Both the position numbers and the translations under genes were made by a program. The notes under the pieces are model-generated. The model searched no databases. It worked only from the letters and a program-made list of their open reading frames with translations, and was not told where the DNA came from. A stretch of DNA of 26,246 nucleotides, taken from contig JBCAZH010000044.1 in the NCBI GenBank assembly GCA_038533155.1, positions 1-26,246 on the forward strand, given 5' to 3'. This document shows, in pieces, positions 1 to 7,453 of the stretch (position 1 is its first letter; every line of letters begins with the position of its first letter). Origin of the DNA: CALBPI01 sp038533155 (GTDB taxonomy: Bacteria; Pseudomonadota; Gammaproteobacteria; Steroidobacterales; Woeseiaceae).

Positions 1-585
1 GCGTGTCCTTGGGCGCTCGGCGTTGATGAGGACTATCTTGCCTACCACGATACCGAGTGGGGCGTTCCGGTTGCCGATGATCGAACGCTGTTTGAGTTCC
101 TGGTGCTTGAGTCCGCTCAGGCCGGCTTGTCTTGGCGGACGATTCTCGCCAAGCGCGAGGGCTATCGACACGCGTTCGCTGATTTCGATGCGTCGGTGGT
201 TGCGCGTTTCGACGAAGCGCGGCGTCTTGCGCTTCGCGACGACGCCGGCATCGTGCGCAATCGCCTGAAAATCGATGCGACGGTGCTCAACGCGCAGCGA
301 TTTCTGGATGTGCAGTCGTCATTCGGATCGTTCGCGCGATATATCTGGCAGTTTGTCGACGGACAGCCGCAGCAGAATGCGTGGGTAACGCAAGCGGATT
401 GCCCGGCGACGTCGGAGATATCGGATGCGCTCAGCAAGGACCTAAAGAAGCGCGGTTTCAAGTTCGTTGGCTCCACGACCATGTACGCGTTCATGCAGGC
501 CGTGGGGATGGTCAACGACCACGTCGTCGATTGCCCAAGGTATGCGGTATGTGCGGAGCTTGGCGCGGACTTTAGTCTCGACTAG
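1..585 (+). CDS. tag: DNA-3-methyladenine glycosylase I (5' end missing)
   Basis: Base-excision repair enzyme that removes 3-methyladenine from alkylated DNA in the cytoplasm. The reading frame is already open at base 1 (reads ACPWALGVDEDYLAYHDTEW), so the start codon lies just outside the window. Comparison with the family suggests only a few N-terminal residues are lost. Diagnostic stretches are YHDTEWGVP, LESAQAGLSW and, near the C-terminus, MVNDHVVDC. The early Cys (codon 2) and the His of AYHD, together with the late His and Cys of HVVDC, match the four zinc ligands known in E. coli Tag. The frame closes with TAG at 583-585. It is convergent with hemF, with 22 bp between the stops and no clear terminator. 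Family assignment is secure; operon partners upstream are not visible. Confidence 0.95.
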   Translation, partial: ACPWALGVDEDYLAYHDTEWGVPVADDRTLFEFLVLESAQAGLSWRTILAKREGYRHAFADFDASVVARFDEARRLALRDDAGIVRNRLKIDATVLNAQRFLDVQSSFGSFARYIWQFVDGQPQQNAWVTQADCPATSEISDALSKDLKKRGFKFVGSTTMYAFMQAVGMVNDHVVDCPRYAVCAELGADFSLD

Positions 586-607
586 AGCGCCTTCCCGCAT
601 GCCGCCG

Positions 608-1546
608 TCAGGCAGCTGGGGCTAATTCGCTCAACCAGTCACGTGGTTTCAGCCATTCTTCGGTCAATGCTGCTTCTGGACTACCGGCCGCAGGCTGGTA
701 ACCGTATTCCCACCGAACCTGTGGCGGCAACGACATCAAGATCGATTCTGTGCGACCGCCGGATTGCAGCCCAAACAGCGTCCCACGGTCGTACACGAGG
801 TTGAATTCGACGTAGCGTCCGCGACGGTAGAGTTGAAACTGACGTTCGCGCTCGCCCCAATCGTGATCCCGCCGGCGTTGCACGATTGGTGCATACGCTT
901 TCATGAAGTGATCTCCAACGCTCTGCAAATACGCGAAGCAACGCTCAAAACCCCATTCGTTCAGGTCATCAAAAAACAGGCCGCCAATGCCGCGTGTCTC
1001 TCCACGGTGTGGGAGGAAAAAGTACTCGTCGCACCACGCTTTGTGAGCCGGATAAACATCCTCACCAAAAGGCTCACAGGCAGCCTTTGCCGTGTCGTGC
1101 CAGGAATGGACATCTTCAGCAAACGGGTAGAACGGTGTTAGATCGAATCCGCCGCCGAACCACCACACCGGGTCTTCATTGTCTTTCAGGGCCGCAAAAC
1201 ACCGAACATTGGCGTGCGTGGTTGGGACATACGGGTTGTTCGGATGGAACACGAGTGAGACCCCGGTCGCCTCAAACCGTCGCCCCGCGAGTTCGGGTCG
1301 CGCCTTGGTTGCACTCGGTGGCAGCCCGTCTCCCATGACGTGTGAAAAACCAACGCCGGCTTGCTCCATCAGCGCGCCACCTTGCAACACCATGGAGCGG
1401 CCGCCACCGCCGCCAGGTCGCTCCCAGGCATCGGTAGAAAACTGAGCTTTACCGTCAAGGTCAGCAACCTCGCTGGTAATGCGAATCTGCAAATCTTTCA
1501 GATATTCGCGCACTTGTGCCAACTGTGCTTCGAAGCCGTGCATCAT
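608..1546 (-). CDS. hemF: Oxygen-dependent coproporphyrinogen III oxidase
   Basis: Converts coproporphyrinogen III to protoporphyrinogen IX with O2 in haem synthesis; cytoplasmic homodimer in the known family. The 312-residue length is about normal. Strong family signatures are HANVR (111-115), the WWFGGGFDLTPFYPF segment (128-142), GEDVYPAHKAWCDEYF (about 161-176), RGIGGLFFDDLN (185-196), and the RGRYVEFNLVYDRGTLFGL / GGRTESILM region (242-271). The start is the first of two adjacent ATGs, preceded by GGGGA at a 4-nt spacing. It is the last gene of the minus-strand series and follows tsaC by 78 nt, the same neighbour pair as in Pseudomonas. A perfect hairpin (1563-1584) lies just before the ribosome-binding site. 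With hemH at 24728-25828 the window holds two late haem-pathway genes. aroE, which often follows hemF, is absent here. Confidence 0.98.
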   Translation of the reverse strand: MMHGFEAQLAQVREYLKDLQIRITSEVADLDGKAQFSTDAWERPGGGGGRSMVLQGGALMEQAGVGFSHVMGDGLPPSATKARPELAGRRFEATGVSLVFHPNNPYVPTTHANVRCFAALKDNEDPVWWFGGGFDLTPFYPFAEDVHSWHDTAKAACEPFGEDVYPAHKAWCDEYFFLPHRGETRGIGGLFFDDLNEWGFERCFAYLQSVGDHFMKAYAPIVQRRRDHDWGERERQFQLYRRGRYVEFNLVYDRGTLFGLQSGGRTESILMSLPPQVRWEYGYQPAAGSPEAALTEEWLKPRDWLSELAPAA

Positions 1547-1562
1547 GTTGTCCCCATCAAAG

Positions 1563-1584
1563 GTCGGTGCGCCCCCGCACCGAC
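1563..1584 (-). promoter_or_regulatory. Perfect 9-bp hairpin in the tsaC-hemF gap, just before the hemF start
   Basis: Arms GTCGGTGCG (1563-1571) and CGCACCGAC (1576-1584) are perfectly complementary around a 4-base loop. The structure ends 16 nt before the hemF ATG, right next to its GGGGA ribosome-binding site. There is no run of T after it on the minus strand, so it is a poor intrinsic terminator. It may limit read-through or translation of hemF, or stabilise an mRNA end. A second, weaker inverted repeat (CTGTCA...TGACAG, about 1583-1602) adjoins it. The function is inferred; only the symmetry is seen. Confidence 0.4.
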
Positions 1585-1624
1585 TGTCAATATTGTCTGA
1601 CAGAAAGATTGTAGCGCGGCTCGA

Positions 1625-2200
1625 TCAGGCGCGCAGTATCTGACCGCTGGAGAAATCGATGATTTTCGACACGCCGCGTTGGTCGCCGTTCGCGCGCGGT
1701 AACACCGCATCGACGCGGTGGCTGAACTCGCGGATCAGCAAGGCGGGTCTTCCTATGGGAGCTTGGCCGCTGGTGTTTGCGCTTGTCGACACCAGCGCGC
1801 CTCCGAATGCGCGACACAATCGTGATGCTGTCGGGTGATGGGTGACGCGAACTGCCAATGTGGTTCGCCCGCCGGTGAGCAATGGATGGCAGCGGGCAGA
1901 CGCGGGTACCACCCAGGTCACTGCCCGCGCGCTGGACGGTGTGTCGAGTGCCGCAATGAGGCGTTCGCGGGTGTCGTGATCGGCAGCTTCAATGTAGGGC
2001 AGCAGCTGTGTCGAATTGGCCCCGATGACGATCAACCCTTTGCTGCGATCACGGCGTTTAATGTCGATCAGTGCTCGGAGTGCCCGTGGATCGTCCGGGT
2101 CACATCCTAGCCCGTAAACCCCTTCGGTCGGGTATGCGATGATCCCGCCCGCGCGCAGCACCTGCCGCACGCGGAACGGGATACCGCAAAAGTGTGGCAT
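1625..2200 (-). CDS. tsaC: Threonylcarbamoyl-AMP synthase (TsaC/YrdC/Sua5 family)
   Basis: Makes threonylcarbamoyl-adenylate from threonine, bicarbonate and ATP, the first step of the universal t6A37 modification of tRNAs reading ANN codons. The protein has 191 residues, the size of the short TsaC form without a Sua5 C-terminal domain. Visible signatures are YPTEGVYGLGCDP (23-35), the basic KRRDRSKGLIVI segment (48-59) that contacts nucleotide in the family, and STSANTSG (138-145). Its ATG shares one base with the stop of the upstream methyltransferase gene (TGATG), so translation is probably coupled. The gene stands in its conserved position between topA/dprA and hemF. Confidence 0.95.
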   Translation of the reverse strand: MPHFCGIPFRVRQVLRAGGIIAYPTEGVYGLGCDPDDPRALRALIDIKRRDRSKGLIVIGANSTQLLPYIEAADHDTRERLIAALDTPSSARAVTWVVPASARCHPLLTGGRTTLAVRVTHHPTASRLCRAFGGALVSTSANTSGQAPIGRPALLIREFSHRVDAVLPRANGDQRGVSKIIDFSSGQILRA

Positions 2201-3144
2201 CAGTCGCCGGCAGCCGAATCGGTCTTGCGGAATTTCAGCGTCATCCGATCCGATTCGCCAATAGCGATCATTTCCGCTCGCAGCTCCTCATTATCTCGTG
2301 ATGTGCCGAGTGATGGAGGTAGCCGCCAAACGAAATCGTCGACTGTGGGTTGATCCGCAGGATTGGCATTGATTTCGGTGGAGTCCACCAGCTCAAATCC
2401 GGCAGCTTCGACCGCAGCGATGACTGCAGCTTGCTTTAAGTAGCCGTTTTCGCCATTGGCCCAGTCATCCGGCGCGTCACTCGGTGCGCGGTGCTGCACG
2501 ATGCCAAGTGTGCCGCCCGGCTTCAGAACATCATATGCGTCCTGGAGGGCCTGCGTGCGGAATGCTCCGTCATCCTCGAACCGGTTTAGGTTGTGCAACG
2601 CACGAACCATGAGTACCGCATCGGCGCTTTCTTTCTCGACGTCGCCCATGTCACCGAACACGAAGGCTTCGACGTTCGCGCCGTCGCCCCAGCCGTTTGC
2701 GGTCTCGACCCAAGTTGTCGTCCAAGTCTTTTTCTCTTCGATTTGCTCGTCCGAGAAGAAGCCGAACTTCGGCCACATATCGAGCGCGTAGTCGACGCCG
2801 ATCAGCTTACCGCTCTCACCGAGGTAAGGGATTAAGATCTTCGAATACCAACCGCCGCCCGGCAGTGCTTCGACGACCGTCATACCCGGTTCGATACCGA
2901 AAAACTCCAGTGTCTGGGCAGGGTTGCGTGCTGCATAGCGCGCCTTCATTTCTTCTGACTGGGCGTCTAGCGCCGCTTCAAGCAATTCGCTCGACGACGG
3001 CGTTGCCTCTGGCATCGGCGCTTCGATCGCCGTTTCTGGCGTTTCCGCGGTGGTAGTGGCATCGGGTGCACTCTCTGTGCATCCCGCGATCAACAAGGCT
3101 GCGACCAAACCGCTGCCATAAACCGTCTTGCTTGCAATGCTCAT
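2200..3144 (-). CDS. Lipoprotein with class I SAM-methyltransferase fold (COG4798-like)
   Basis: Predicted methyltransferase of 314 residues with unknown substrate. The open frame runs upstream into topA, but that extension (an Arg/Lys-rich reading of the topA tail) is an artefact. The chosen ATG at 3144 has GAGGAG 7 nt upstream and yields a lipoprotein signal: MSIASK, a hydrophobic core, and lipobox LIAGC with Cys22. A Ser/Thr/Pro/Glu-rich linker (about 23-55) follows. The catalytic-like domain carries a motif I VVEALPGGGWYS (90-101), an acidic post-motif GVDYALDMW (116-124) and motif-IV-like ADAVLMVRALHNL (174-186). This resembles the family labelled predicted methyltransferase COG4798, often with export signals. 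It is odd because SAM is a cytoplasmic cofactor. It sits 43 nt after topA and overlaps tsaC by one base. Fold assignment is fairly sure; activity is not. Confidence 0.85.
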   Translation of the reverse strand: MSIASKTVYGSGLVAALLIAGCTESAPDATTTAETPETAIEAPMPEATPSSSELLEAALDAQSEEMKARYAARNPAQTLEFFGIEPGMTVVEALPGGGWYSKILIPYLGESGKLIGVDYALDMWPKFGFFSDEQIEEKKTWTTTWVETANGWGDGANVEAFVFGDMGDVEKESADAVLMVRALHNLNRFEDDGAFRTQALQDAYDVLKPGGTLGIVQHRAPSDAPDDWANGENGYLKQAAVIAAVEAAGFELVDSTEINANPADQPTVDDFVWRLPPSLGTSRDNEELRAEMIAIGESDRMTLKFRKTDSAAGD

Positions 3145-3187
3145 CTTCCAACTCCTCGTTGTTGGTAGGACCAATCCAACCGTTGCT

Positions 3188-5677
3188 TTAGGTGGATGTT
3201 TTTTTGCTAGTGGTCTTTTTCTTGGCCGTTTTTTTCTTAGCGGTTTTCTTTTTTGTCGTTTTCTTTTTCGCCGTTTTCTTTTTGGCTTTCTTCTTAGTGA
3301 CCTTTTTCTTGGTCGTGGCCGACTCGTCGCCCGCGGCGGTTTTCTTCGTCGCTTTTTTCTTGCCGCGACGGCCGCGCTCTGGTGCTTGCGCAAGCAGCTC
3401 GACGCACTCTTCCAGTGTTAGGGACTTGGGCTCACGATCCTTCGGTATCTTGGCGTTCTTTTTCTTGTTGGTGATGTACGGACCGTATCGTCCGTTCAGG
3501 ACCTGGATCCCTTCGTCAGGAAAGTCCAGGATCAAACGATTGGCGTCTGCGATCTTCTTCTCGGCGATGACTTCAAGCGCGCGTTCCAGCGTGATCGTAT
3601 ACGGATCATCATCGCCCTTAATCGAAACGAATTTATTGTCGTAGCGGACATAGGGGCCGAACCGACCGATACTGGCGGATACCGCTTCACCTTCGGGCGT
3701 CTCTCCTAACTTGCGCGGTAGCTGGAACAAGTCCAGCGCGGTTTCCAGATCGATGTCGTTCATCTTCTGGCCTGGACGAAGACCCGCAAATTTCGGTTTT
3801 TCCTCGTCGTCCTTGGTGCCGATTTGGACAAACGGTCCATAGCGCCCCATGCGCACTGATACCGGTTTACCAGATTTCGGATCGATCCCGAGGTCGCGTG
3901 ATTGCGCAACCTGCTCGCGGGTCACGCTCTTGTTCTTGTCGTCGACCTGCCGGTGGAACGGTTGCCAAAACTCGTCGAGCAGCGGCACCCACTCTCGGTC
4001 GCCGCGAGACACTGCATCAAGATCATCTTCCATGCGCGCCGTGAACTCATAGTCGACGTACTGCGTGAAGTGATCGGTCAAGAACCCGTTGACGATTCTT
4101 CCGATGTCAGTCGGCAAGAAACGGCGCCCGTCCATCTCAACATATTCGCGATTCTTGAGTGTCGAGATGATGCTCGCGTAGGTTGACGGTCGTCCGATGC
4201 CGTACTCTTCGAGCGCTTTGACTAAGCTGGCCTCGGAATAGCGCGGTGGTGGTTCCGTGAAATGCTGATCGGCTCGCAGCTCCGTCAACGAAACCAGATC
4301 GCCTTCCTCGAGCGGTGGCAATCGTCTGTCGTTGTCGTCGGCGGGCTTGTCAGTCCGACCTTCTTGATACACCGCCATAAAGCCGGGATGCACGAGGATC
4401 GAGCCGTTCGCGCGGAACGTGCCGACGGCATCGCCGCCGGCTCCGGGTGCTCCGGGCACAAGGTCCACCGCCACAGTGTCAAACACCGCGGGCACCATTT
4501 GCGATGCCACGCTGCGGCGCCAGATCAGCGCATACAGTTTGTATTGGTCATCGTCGAGCGCGCCGCGCAAGCTCTCCGGGTCACGAGTTGCCACCGTTGG
4601 CCGAATCGCTTCGTGCGCTTCCTGTGCGTTTTTCGACTTCGTCTTGTACTCACGTTGTGATTCGGGGAGGTTCTCTTTGCCATAGCGCGATTCGATGACG
4701 CCGCGAATCTCGTCAATGGCGACTTGCGCGATCGAGGGCGAATCGGTTCGCATGTAGGTAATCAGCCCGACGGTGCCTTCGCCCGGAATTTCGATACCTT
4801 CATATAGCCGCTGTGCGGTGCGCATCGTTCGCTGCGTGTTGAAACCGAGCTTGCGAGATGCTTCCTGCTGCAAGGTTGATGTTGTAAACGGTGCCGTTGG
4901 GTTCCGGCGCCGCTGCTTGCGGGTGATGGCACTGACGTGAAGCTGGCCGCCAGCCACCTGAGTCAACGCGGAATGCACCGCCATCGCGGTGCTTTCATTC
5001 TCGAAACTAAATTGCTCGACCTTCTCGCTCTCGTAGCTTGTGAGCCGAGCCACAAACGGCTGGTCCGATTTCTCTACATCTGCTTCGAGAGACCAATATT
5101 CTCGCGGTTTGAATGCTTCAATTTCCTGCTCGCGCTCAACGATCATGCGCAAGGCTGGGGATTGGACACGTCCTGCCGATAGGCCTGGCTGTACTTTTCG
5201 CCAGAGCAGCGGCGACAGATTGAAACCCACCAGGTAGTCCAGAGCACGGCGTGCTTGCTGTGCGTTGACAAGCTCGCTCGACAGCCCGCGGGGACTGGCG
5301 ATGGCATCCTGCACGGCTTGCTTGGTGATTTCGTAGAACACGACCCGATGCACAGGTTTGTCGCCCAACGCGTCTTTCTCTCGCAGCAGCTCATACAAGT
5401 GCCACGAGATTGCTTCGCCTTCGCGATCCGGGTCAGTGGCAAGGTAGAGCGCGTCTGATTTCTTGAGTGCACGCACGATGGCGTTGACATGTTTTTCGTT
5501 GCGGTCGATGACGCGATACTGCATCCGGTACCCATGCTCCGGATCCACTGCGCCTTCCTTTGGAACGAGGTCACGTACGTGGCCGTAGGACGCAAGCACA
5601 GAGAAGTCCTTGCCAAGGTATTTTTCGATCGTTTTTGCTTTCGCCGGCGATTCGACGATAACGAGATTCTTGCTCAT
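3188..5677 (-). CDS. topA: DNA topoisomerase I with lysine-repeat tail
   Basis: Type IA topoisomerase that relaxes negative supercoils. It has 829 residues. The Toprim domain starts at residue 3 (NLVIVESPAKAKTIEKYLG) and carries the metal-binding DPDRE at 82-86. The catalytic tyrosine is Y308 in GLITYMRTDS. The C-terminal part has three Toprim-associated repeats, each with a GR[YF]GP core (MGRYGPFV, IGRFGPYV, NGRYGPYI). The last about 62 residues (768-829) are Lys/Thr/Ala-rich with a KKKTA/KKKTT pentapeptide period. The Cys4 zinc ribbons of E. coli TopA are not seen. Lysine-rich tails that replace zinc ribbons are known in actinobacterial TopA and some proteobacteria. It belongs to the conserved dprA-smg-topA series. 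GGAGG lies 14 nt before the ATG, inside a hairpin. Confidence 0.98.
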   Translation of the reverse strand: MSKNLVIVESPAKAKTIEKYLGKDFSVLASYGHVRDLVPKEGAVDPEHGYRMQYRVIDRNEKHVNAIVRALKKSDALYLATDPDREGEAISWHLYELLREKDALGDKPVHRVVFYEITKQAVQDAIASPRGLSSELVNAQQARRALDYLVGFNLSPLLWRKVQPGLSAGRVQSPALRMIVEREQEIEAFKPREYWSLEADVEKSDQPFVARLTSYESEKVEQFSFENESTAMAVHSALTQVAGGQLHVSAITRKQRRRNPTAPFTTSTLQQEASRKLGFNTQRTMRTAQRLYEGIEIPGEGTVGLITYMRTDSPSIAQVAIDEIRGVIESRYGKENLPESQREYKTKSKNAQEAHEAIRPTVATRDPESLRGALDDDQYKLYALIWRRSVASQMVPAVFDTVAVDLVPGAPGAGGDAVGTFRANGSILVHPGFMAVYQEGRTDKPADDNDRRLPPLEEGDLVSLTELRADQHFTEPPPRYSEASLVKALEEYGIGRPSTYASIISTLKNREYVEMDGRRFLPTDIGRIVNGFLTDHFTQYVDYEFTARMEDDLDAVSRGDREWVPLLDEFWQPFHRQVDDKNKSVTREQVAQSRDLGIDPKSGKPVSVRMGRYGPFVQIGTKDDEEKPKFAGLRPGQKMNDIDLETALDLFQLPRKLGETPEGEAVSASIGRFGPYVRYDNKFVSIKGDDDPYTITLERALEVIAEKKIADANRLILDFPDEGIQVLNGRYGPYITNKKKNAKIPKDREPKSLTLEECVELLAQAPERGRRGKKKATKKTAAGDESATTKKKVTKKKAKKKTAKKKTTKKKTAKKKTAKKKTTSKKTST
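3191..3310 (-). repeat. 15-bp-period low-complexity repeat encoding the TopA lysine tail
   Basis: On the plus strand this stretch is made of units of about 15 bases of the type GTTTTCTTTTTnnnn, repeated with small changes. It encodes successive KKKTA / KKKTT pentapeptides at the end of topA. Such AT-rich imperfect repeats inside a GC-rich gene can expand or shrink by slippage, which would alter tail length in steps of five residues without a frameshift. Read one frame over on the same strand, it gives a long open Arg/Lys-rich sequence fused in frame to the downstream lipoprotein gene; this could mislead gene callers. Confidence 0.8.
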
Positions 5678-5687
5678 GGCTTAGTTG

Positions 5688-5702
5688 GCGGCCTCCGGCC
5701 GC
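5688..5702 (-). promoter_or_regulatory. Hairpin enclosing the topA ribosome-binding site
   Basis: On the minus strand GCGGCC-GGA-GGCCGC forms a perfect 6-bp stem with a 3-base loop. The only good Shine-Dalgarno match before topA, GGAGG (5692-5696), lies partly in the loop and partly in the 3' arm. The hairpin would hide the site unless opened. It might tune topA translation, but this is inferred from symmetry alone. Confidence 0.35.
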
Positions 5703-5739
5703 TGACGACGTTGCTCCCGCCGAGCGTGGTCTGGACTAA

Positions 5740-5765
5740 CACAAAACAGCCGCGTCTAGCGCGGC
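5740..5765 (-). terminator. Possible intrinsic terminator downstream of smg
   Basis: Reading the minus strand, GCCGCG (5765-5760), a 5-base loop, and CGCGGC (5754-5749) form a perfect stem. It is followed at once by TGTTTTGTG, a moderately T-rich stretch. It lies 30 nt after the smg stop and about 63 nt before the topA start. It could partly separate dprA-smg from topA transcription. The U-tract is interrupted, so efficiency is uncertain. Confidence 0.4.
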
Positions 5766-5795
5766 CGAGATCAGCGCACATCGAGCTCAAGACGG

Positions 5796-6272
5796 TCAGT
5801 GAATATTCCCTTCGTATTCCTCGAAAACCAGATCTTCCATCCGTGAGAAAGCTTGCTCTTGGCCTGGCTGGCTAAACAGCACCATCATCACGACCCATTT
5901 GATCTGTTCCAAATCGATCTCCGGCGCGTCCAGCGCCAACAAACGATCGACGACCAGCTCCCGCTGATCGGGTTGGAGAATGCCGATTTGCTCAAGGTAG
6001 AGCAAGTAGCCGCGACCAGAAACATCGATTCTGGCGATTTCAGCATCCGTAAACACCCTCAATCCAGCACTGGTTTGGGTATTTGGTGCGAGCAGGTCCT
6101 CGTTCACCGCGAGCCCATCGAGCCAGGTCAATGCATGGTCGATCTCGGCATCATGGAAGCCGGCTCTGGTCAGCTCATCCCGCAATTCTCCCTCGCCCGA
6201 TGCAGCTGGCGTGTCGGTGTCCACATAAGTTTCGAACAGGTACATCAACACGTCGAGAACGTTTTCTTTCAT
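5796..6272 (-). CDS. smg: Smg family protein (DUF494)
   Basis: Small acidic protein of 158 residues, the normal size of the Smg/DUF494 family, whose molecular function is unknown. The start at 6272 gives the typical MKENVLDVLMYLFETY beginning and has AGGAA 6 nt upstream; a longer frame reaching into dprA is rejected. The sequence looks all-helical and includes GELRDELTRAGF, a central GLRVFTDAEIARI and a C-terminal EQIKWVVMMVLFSQPG, all characteristic of the family. It follows dprA by 10 nt and precedes topA, exactly as in many gamma- and betaproteobacteria. A role linked to DNA processing is only suggested by this constant neighbourhood. Confidence 0.93.
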   Translation of the reverse strand: MKENVLDVLMYLFETYVDTDTPAASGEGELRDELTRAGFHDAEIDHALTWLDGLAVNEDLLAPNTQTSAGLRVFTDAEIARIDVSGRGYLLYLEQIGILQPDQRELVVDRLLALDAPEIDLEQIKWVVMMVLFSQPGQEQAFSRMEDLVFEEYEGNIH

Positions 6273-6282
6273 TCTGTGCTTC

Positions 6283-7386
6283 CTATTCCTGCCGACACCT
6301 TTGAAACTCTCCGCCCGGTGCCTTCGCAACCACGCCTTCGAGCTCCATGATGAGGAGCATGGATGAAAGCTCAGCCGCGGTCAATCCGGTGCGTTCAACC
6401 AACTTTTCGGCCGAAACCGGGTCCCAGCCGAGCGCATCCAGTACTTGATCGTATTCCCCATCGCGACTTGGCGCGGGTTCCTGATGGGTCTTGTGGGTGG
6501 GTTCTTCGGTTGCAAGCTGTGGGCCTAGCTCCACGAAAATGTCGTCGACTTGCTCAACCAGTTGGGCCCCTTGGCGAATCAGCTGGTGGCAGCCGCGAGC
6601 CATCGGGTTGTGGATCGAGCCCGGAATAGCAAACACCGCCCGACCTTGCTCTCCAGCCAAACGTGCGGTGATCAGTGAACCGGATCGTGGCGTTGCCTCA
6701 ACCACGAGCGTCCCAAGGCTGAGTCCGCTGATGATTCGATTGCGCGCTGGGAAATGGCCGGCGTGGGCTTTGGTGCCGGGTGCATACTCACTAACGATCA
6801 GCCCTTCGGTAGCGATCTTGGCGTGCAAATCCCGATTTCGCGCGGGATAGGCGATATCGGGGCCCGTACCCAACACACCGATTGTTGCGCCCTCGGCGTC
6901 GAGCGCACCGAGATGTGCGGCTGCGTCAATTCCGGCAGCCACGCCGCTCACCACGGCAAGGCCATGGCTAGCCAGGTTTTTGGCGAACGCGCGCGCGTTG
7001 TCAGCGCCGCCTTGCGTTGGATTGCGACTCCCCACGATGGCTATTGACGGTATTGTGAGAAGCTCGATGTCTCCCCGAACGAACAGCATCACCGGTGCTC
7101 CGGGCAGTTCGTGAAATTGGGACGGCCACGCAGCAGATTCTGCGGTCAAAACCCCGGCGCCTGGCGTCTGCAGCCAACCGAGGCAGTGATCAATAAATTG
7201 CGGATCAGGTTCCCGGATTGCGTCGATTGCCGGTTCGCTGAGTCCGGCGTCGCGTAGGTCGGATGCGCTGGCGTCGATCGCGGCAGATGCCGTGCCAAAG
7301 CGCTTGATCAGCGCCGTTACTGTCGCTGGGCCAATGCCGGGCGCGGCAAACAGCGCGAGCCATGTGCGAACCGTTTGTTCCTGCAT
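6283..7386 (-). CDS. dprA: DNA-processing protein DprA (Smf)
   Basis: Binds incoming single-stranded DNA during natural transformation and loads RecA; also present in non-competent species. It has 367 residues. Domains: N-terminal helix-hairpin-helix/SAM-like region (about 1-75, with APGIGPATV), a Rossmann-like DprA domain (about 110-290) with GSRNPTQGG (119-127), SGVAAGIDAAAH (147-158), FPARNRIISGLS (212-223) and EATPRSGSLITA (230-241), and a C-terminal winged-helix DML1 domain (about 309-366). The start ATG at 7386 has AGGGGG 6 nt upstream. It is followed by smg after 10 nt, so both are probably one transcript. A 7-bp inverted repeat lies in the 67-nt gap before it. Confidence 0.97.
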   Translation of the reverse strand: MQEQTVRTWLALFAAPGIGPATVTALIKRFGTASAAIDASASDLRDAGLSEPAIDAIREPDPQFIDHCLGWLQTPGAGVLTAESAAWPSQFHELPGAPVMLFVRGDIELLTIPSIAIVGSRNPTQGGADNARAFAKNLASHGLAVVSGVAAGIDAAAHLGALDAEGATIGVLGTGPDIAYPARNRDLHAKIATEGLIVSEYAPGTKAHAGHFPARNRIISGLSLGTLVVEATPRSGSLITARLAGEQGRAVFAIPGSIHNPMARGCHQLIRQGAQLVEQVDDIFVELGPQLATEEPTHKTHQEPAPSRDGEYDQVLDALGWDPVSAEKLVERTGLTAAELSSMLLIMELEGVVAKAPGGEFQRCRQE

Positions 7387-7402
7387 CGGCAGCCCCCTGA
7401 TG

Positions 7403-7424
7403 CCCGCTGGTGTCGATCAGCGGG
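7403..7424 (-). promoter_or_regulatory. Inverted repeat between the LysM gene and dprA
   Basis: CCCGCTG (7403-7409) and CAGCGGG (7418-7424) form a perfect 7-bp stem with an 8-base loop, midway in the 67-nt gap between the LysM stop and the dprA start. No T-run follows on either strand. It could be an RNA processing or attenuation structure, or chance in GC-rich DNA. Confidence 0.3.
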
Positions 7425-7453
7425 AGGGCCACGCGAATGAGATCAAAGCCTAT

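Noticed and set aside
586..607. Terminator between convergent tag and hemF
   Set aside because: Only 22 bp, with no stable stem followed by T on either strand.
994..1338. Plus-strand open frames opposite hemF
   Set aside because: Shadow frames of hemF; no family features and no ribosome-binding site.
3191..3310. CRISPR or iteron-like array
   Set aside because: The 15-bp units are coding repeats without spacers, inside topA.
3145..3393. In-frame N-terminal extension of the methyltransferase gene, giving an Arg/Lys-rich domain
   Set aside because: It is the topA lysine-repeat read in another frame. The ATG at 3144 has a good ribosome-binding site and a textbook lipoprotein signal.
3192..3644. 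Plus-strand open frame rich in Phe/Val/Leu opposite the topA tail, looking like a membrane protein
   Set aside because: It is the antisense reading of Lys codons (AAA/AAG to TTT/CTT), with no ribosome-binding site; topA is certain on the other strand.
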